Shown here in pieces: positions 19,671-20,633 of a DNA stretch of 20,633 bases (position 1 is the stretch's first letter; each line of letters begins with the position of its first letter). A program made the position numbers and the translations under genes. The notes under the pieces were generated by a model, which worked only from the letters and a program-made list of their open reading frames with translations, searched no databases and had not been told where the DNA came from. Source of the stretch: a virus; the IMG/VR virus record IMGVR_UViG_3300046517_000889, positions 1-20,633 of that record; one strand, given 5' to 3'.

Positions 19671-20317
19671 ATGGCCCTCCGCGCATGGTCCCATAAAGCC
19701 CGTGCCGCCACCAAGTCCTCTTCTGTGTCGATGTCGATATACGGCCCGCGCTCAATATGCACGCGCCCGCGGTTGACATTCCCGGTAATCATGAGCTTCC
19801 TACGTTCGAGAAAGGCGGGCACCCGAACTGCGTAAATGGCGCCCGTAACCACGAGTCGCGGTACACGGCCCTGCTCGTTCAAGTTCGAGTGCCTCGCCCC
19901 TTCATCGACAGTGTAGGAATAATCCTTCCGAACCCCAGTGCATGACGGGAAGTCCTCCAAGGCCGAGATGCAGGCTTTGATGTCGTCCACATGCCGGAGT
20001 GGGTGCGTGGGATTCAGAAGGACGAACGCATCGTAACCTGTGTGGCGCGCGAGGACATCCGATATGACAGTCTCGATAGGCGAGTCATCTTGGCTCAAGT
20101 CCATGGCCCGCGGCTCGATCTCGAAGAAGTCTTTCTGCTGTGCCCTGAACGACAGGATCTTGGGGTCATCCGTCGTGACTAGCGTGAGATCCACGCCTGC
20201 GGCATATGCCTGCATGGCGGCGTGGCCCCAGAGTGGCCTGTGCCATAGTAGCGCATTGTTCTTACCCGGGAAGCGCTTACTCCCCTCTCGGGCAGGGACA
20301 ATAGCCAACGTTCTCAT
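19667..20317 (-). CDS. neuA: CMP-nonulosonate (sialic acid type) cytidylyltransferase
   Basis: 216 aa from ATG at 20317 (GGAG 6 nt upstream, ATGA overlap with the preceding small gene); the longer open frame to 20392 is not used because it runs through that gene. Nucleotide-binding signature VPAREGSKRFPGKN (7-20), VTTDD (47-51), NPTHPLR (102-108), GAIYAV (159-164) and the metal-binding DIDTEEDL (195-202) match NeuA/PseF-type enzymes. These couple CTP with sialic, legionaminic or pseudaminic acid to give the CMP-sugar. KdsB (Kdo) is the main alternative, but the short length and the neuB-like gene in the same block favour a C9 sugar. Cytoplasmic. It provides the donor for glycosyltransferases, of which the two DUF115-like proteins are the only candidates in this window. 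Confidence 0.9.
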   Translation of the reverse strand: MRTLAIVPAREGSKRFPGKNNALLWHRPLWGHAAMQAYAAGVDLTLVTTDDPKILSFRAQQKDFFEIEPRAMDLSQDDSPIETVISDVLARHTGYDAFVLLNPTHPLRHVDDIKACISALEDFPSCTGVRKDYSYTVDEGARHSNLNEQGRVPRLVVTGAIYAVRVPAFLERRKLMITGNVNRGRVHIERGPYIDIDTEEDLVAARALWDHARRAI

Positions 20318-20436
20318 CTCTCTCTCCACCAAGCCTTTACGTAGTCCCACGCCATGAGTACCCCAATCGTCATGGTCGTGATCGAGACGCACACGACAGC
20401 CACTAACCCAAGGAAGATCAAGAAGTCCCCGATCAT
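20314..20436 (-). CDS. 40-aa single-pass membrane peptide
   Basis: ATG at 20436 (SD weak, GGGTAGG just before), ending in an ATGA overlap with neuA. Sequence MIGDFLIFLGLVAVVCVSIT, then TMTIGVLMAWDYVKAWWRER: one transmembrane helix from about 5 to 29 with an aromatic/basic C-terminal end, so the C-terminus is probably cytoplasmic. It is the first gene of the sugar block visible here and sits just downstream of the intergenic control region. No homologue recognised. Confidence 0.7.
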   Translation of the reverse strand: MIGDFLIFLGLVAVVCVSITTMTIGVLMAWDYVKAWWRER

Positions 20437-20633
20437 CCTACCCAGCCCCACTGCGTGTACGTTCAACACTAAGAGTTAAACGCATGGGCAGTGTATTTGT
20501 TACGGTCTAAAATCGTAAATAGTGATCTGCACGGGAGAGATTAGAGGAGTCACACACACGCGCACTCGAAACCGGGGCAATGGGGGTCCACCGGGGGCAG
20601 GTGCAGCCTTCCATCGTGCGGGAGCAGACCCAC
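20437..20633. other. regulatory intergenic region, possible end of an upstream gene
   Basis: About 200 nt before the first visible gene. The leftmost part holds promoter- and operator-like elements (see the separate entry). From about 20550 to 20633 the minus strand is open in all three frames with no clear winner. One frame ends at TGA around 20553 after about 27 codons with high GC third positions, so the tail of an upstream gene is possible but cannot be confirmed. A short GTGTGTG tract lies near 20551-20560. No terminator with a U-run is visible. Confidence 0.5.
20455..20519 (-). promoter_or_regulatory. candidate promoter and repeated operator-like half-sites
   Basis: On the minus strand: TTTACG (20519-20514), 18 nt, TACACT (20495-20490) is a moderate sigma70-like promoter. 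Downstream, CTTAGTGT (20473-20466), 6 nt, TACAC (20459-20455) repeats exactly the spacing and bases of the element overlapping the promoter at 13595-13614. Together with TACACT this gives three TACAC/GTGTA half-sites in 41 nt. The arrangement suggests control of both transcription units by the same regulator. Confidence 0.5.

Noticed and set aside
19588-19779. Minus-strand open frame of 63 codons across the 3' end of neuA
   Set aside because: It lies almost wholly over neuA and the TTG-started peptide, and it lacks an SD and hydrophobic features.
20318-20392. Upstream extension of neuA
   Set aside because: The extra residues do not resemble the family; the signature VPAREGSKR normally starts within 10 residues of the N-terminus, and ATG 20317 has an SD. 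The region codes for the 40-aa TM peptide in another frame.
1-20633. tRNA genes, CRISPR arrays, insertion sequences, attachment sites
   Set aside because: No cloverleaf-like sequence, regularly spaced repeats, transposase or integrase reading frame could be seen in the window.

Overview
The window is a GC-rich, gene-dense stretch of a tailed double-stranded DNA bacteriophage (or prophage) genome. All genes I can support lie on the minus strand and are transcribed from right to left. Most adjoin by stop/start overlaps (ATGA, GTGA, TTGA, TAATG). The order is small subunit-like gene, terL, portal, small genes, scaffold, major capsid, adaptor, beta-rich hub protein, Gln/Pro-rich virion proteins. 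Together with the P22-like portal and the gp4-like adaptor, this suggests a podovirus-type particle. I see no integrase, repressor, lysis or replication gene, no tRNA and no CRISPR array. The host cannot be named from this sequence.

Reading in the direction of transcription, positions 20436-17842 form a sugar-nucleotide block: a 40-aa membrane peptide, a CMP-nonulosonate cytidylyltransferase (NeuA/PseF type), a TTG-started 48-aa membrane peptide, a 69-aa unknown, a TTG-started SAM methyltransferase and a sialic-acid-synthase-like NeuB. Positions 17849-15600 hold small genes, several with zinc-ribbon motifs, ending in an 81-aa protein in the small-terminase position. Next come a gap with two hairpins and terL (15498-13627).

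Immediately after terL is a strong promoter-like sequence (TTGACA, 17 nt, TACACT) overlapping an inverted repeat. It faces the morphogenesis genes: two small proteins, the portal, four small proteins, scaffold, major capsid protein and a second probable head protein (13586-7647). A GAAA-capped hairpin then precedes two tandem paralogues of the DUF115/MptE-like Rossmann family, a family that contains flagellin nonulosonate transferases (Maf) and resembles GT42 sialyltransferases. After these come a small Cys-containing protein, the adaptor, the hub and a set of glycine-, glutamine- and proline-rich proteins likely to be internal or ejected virion proteins; the last one runs off the left edge.

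The most interesting reading is that the phage carries parts of a nonulosonic (sialic-like) acid pathway: synthesis (NeuB), CMP activation (NeuA), perhaps methylation, and two candidate transferases placed directly behind the capsid genes. Such a set could glycosylate the virion or alter the host surface. Family assignments rest on motifs seen by eye; the integrated pathway is inference.
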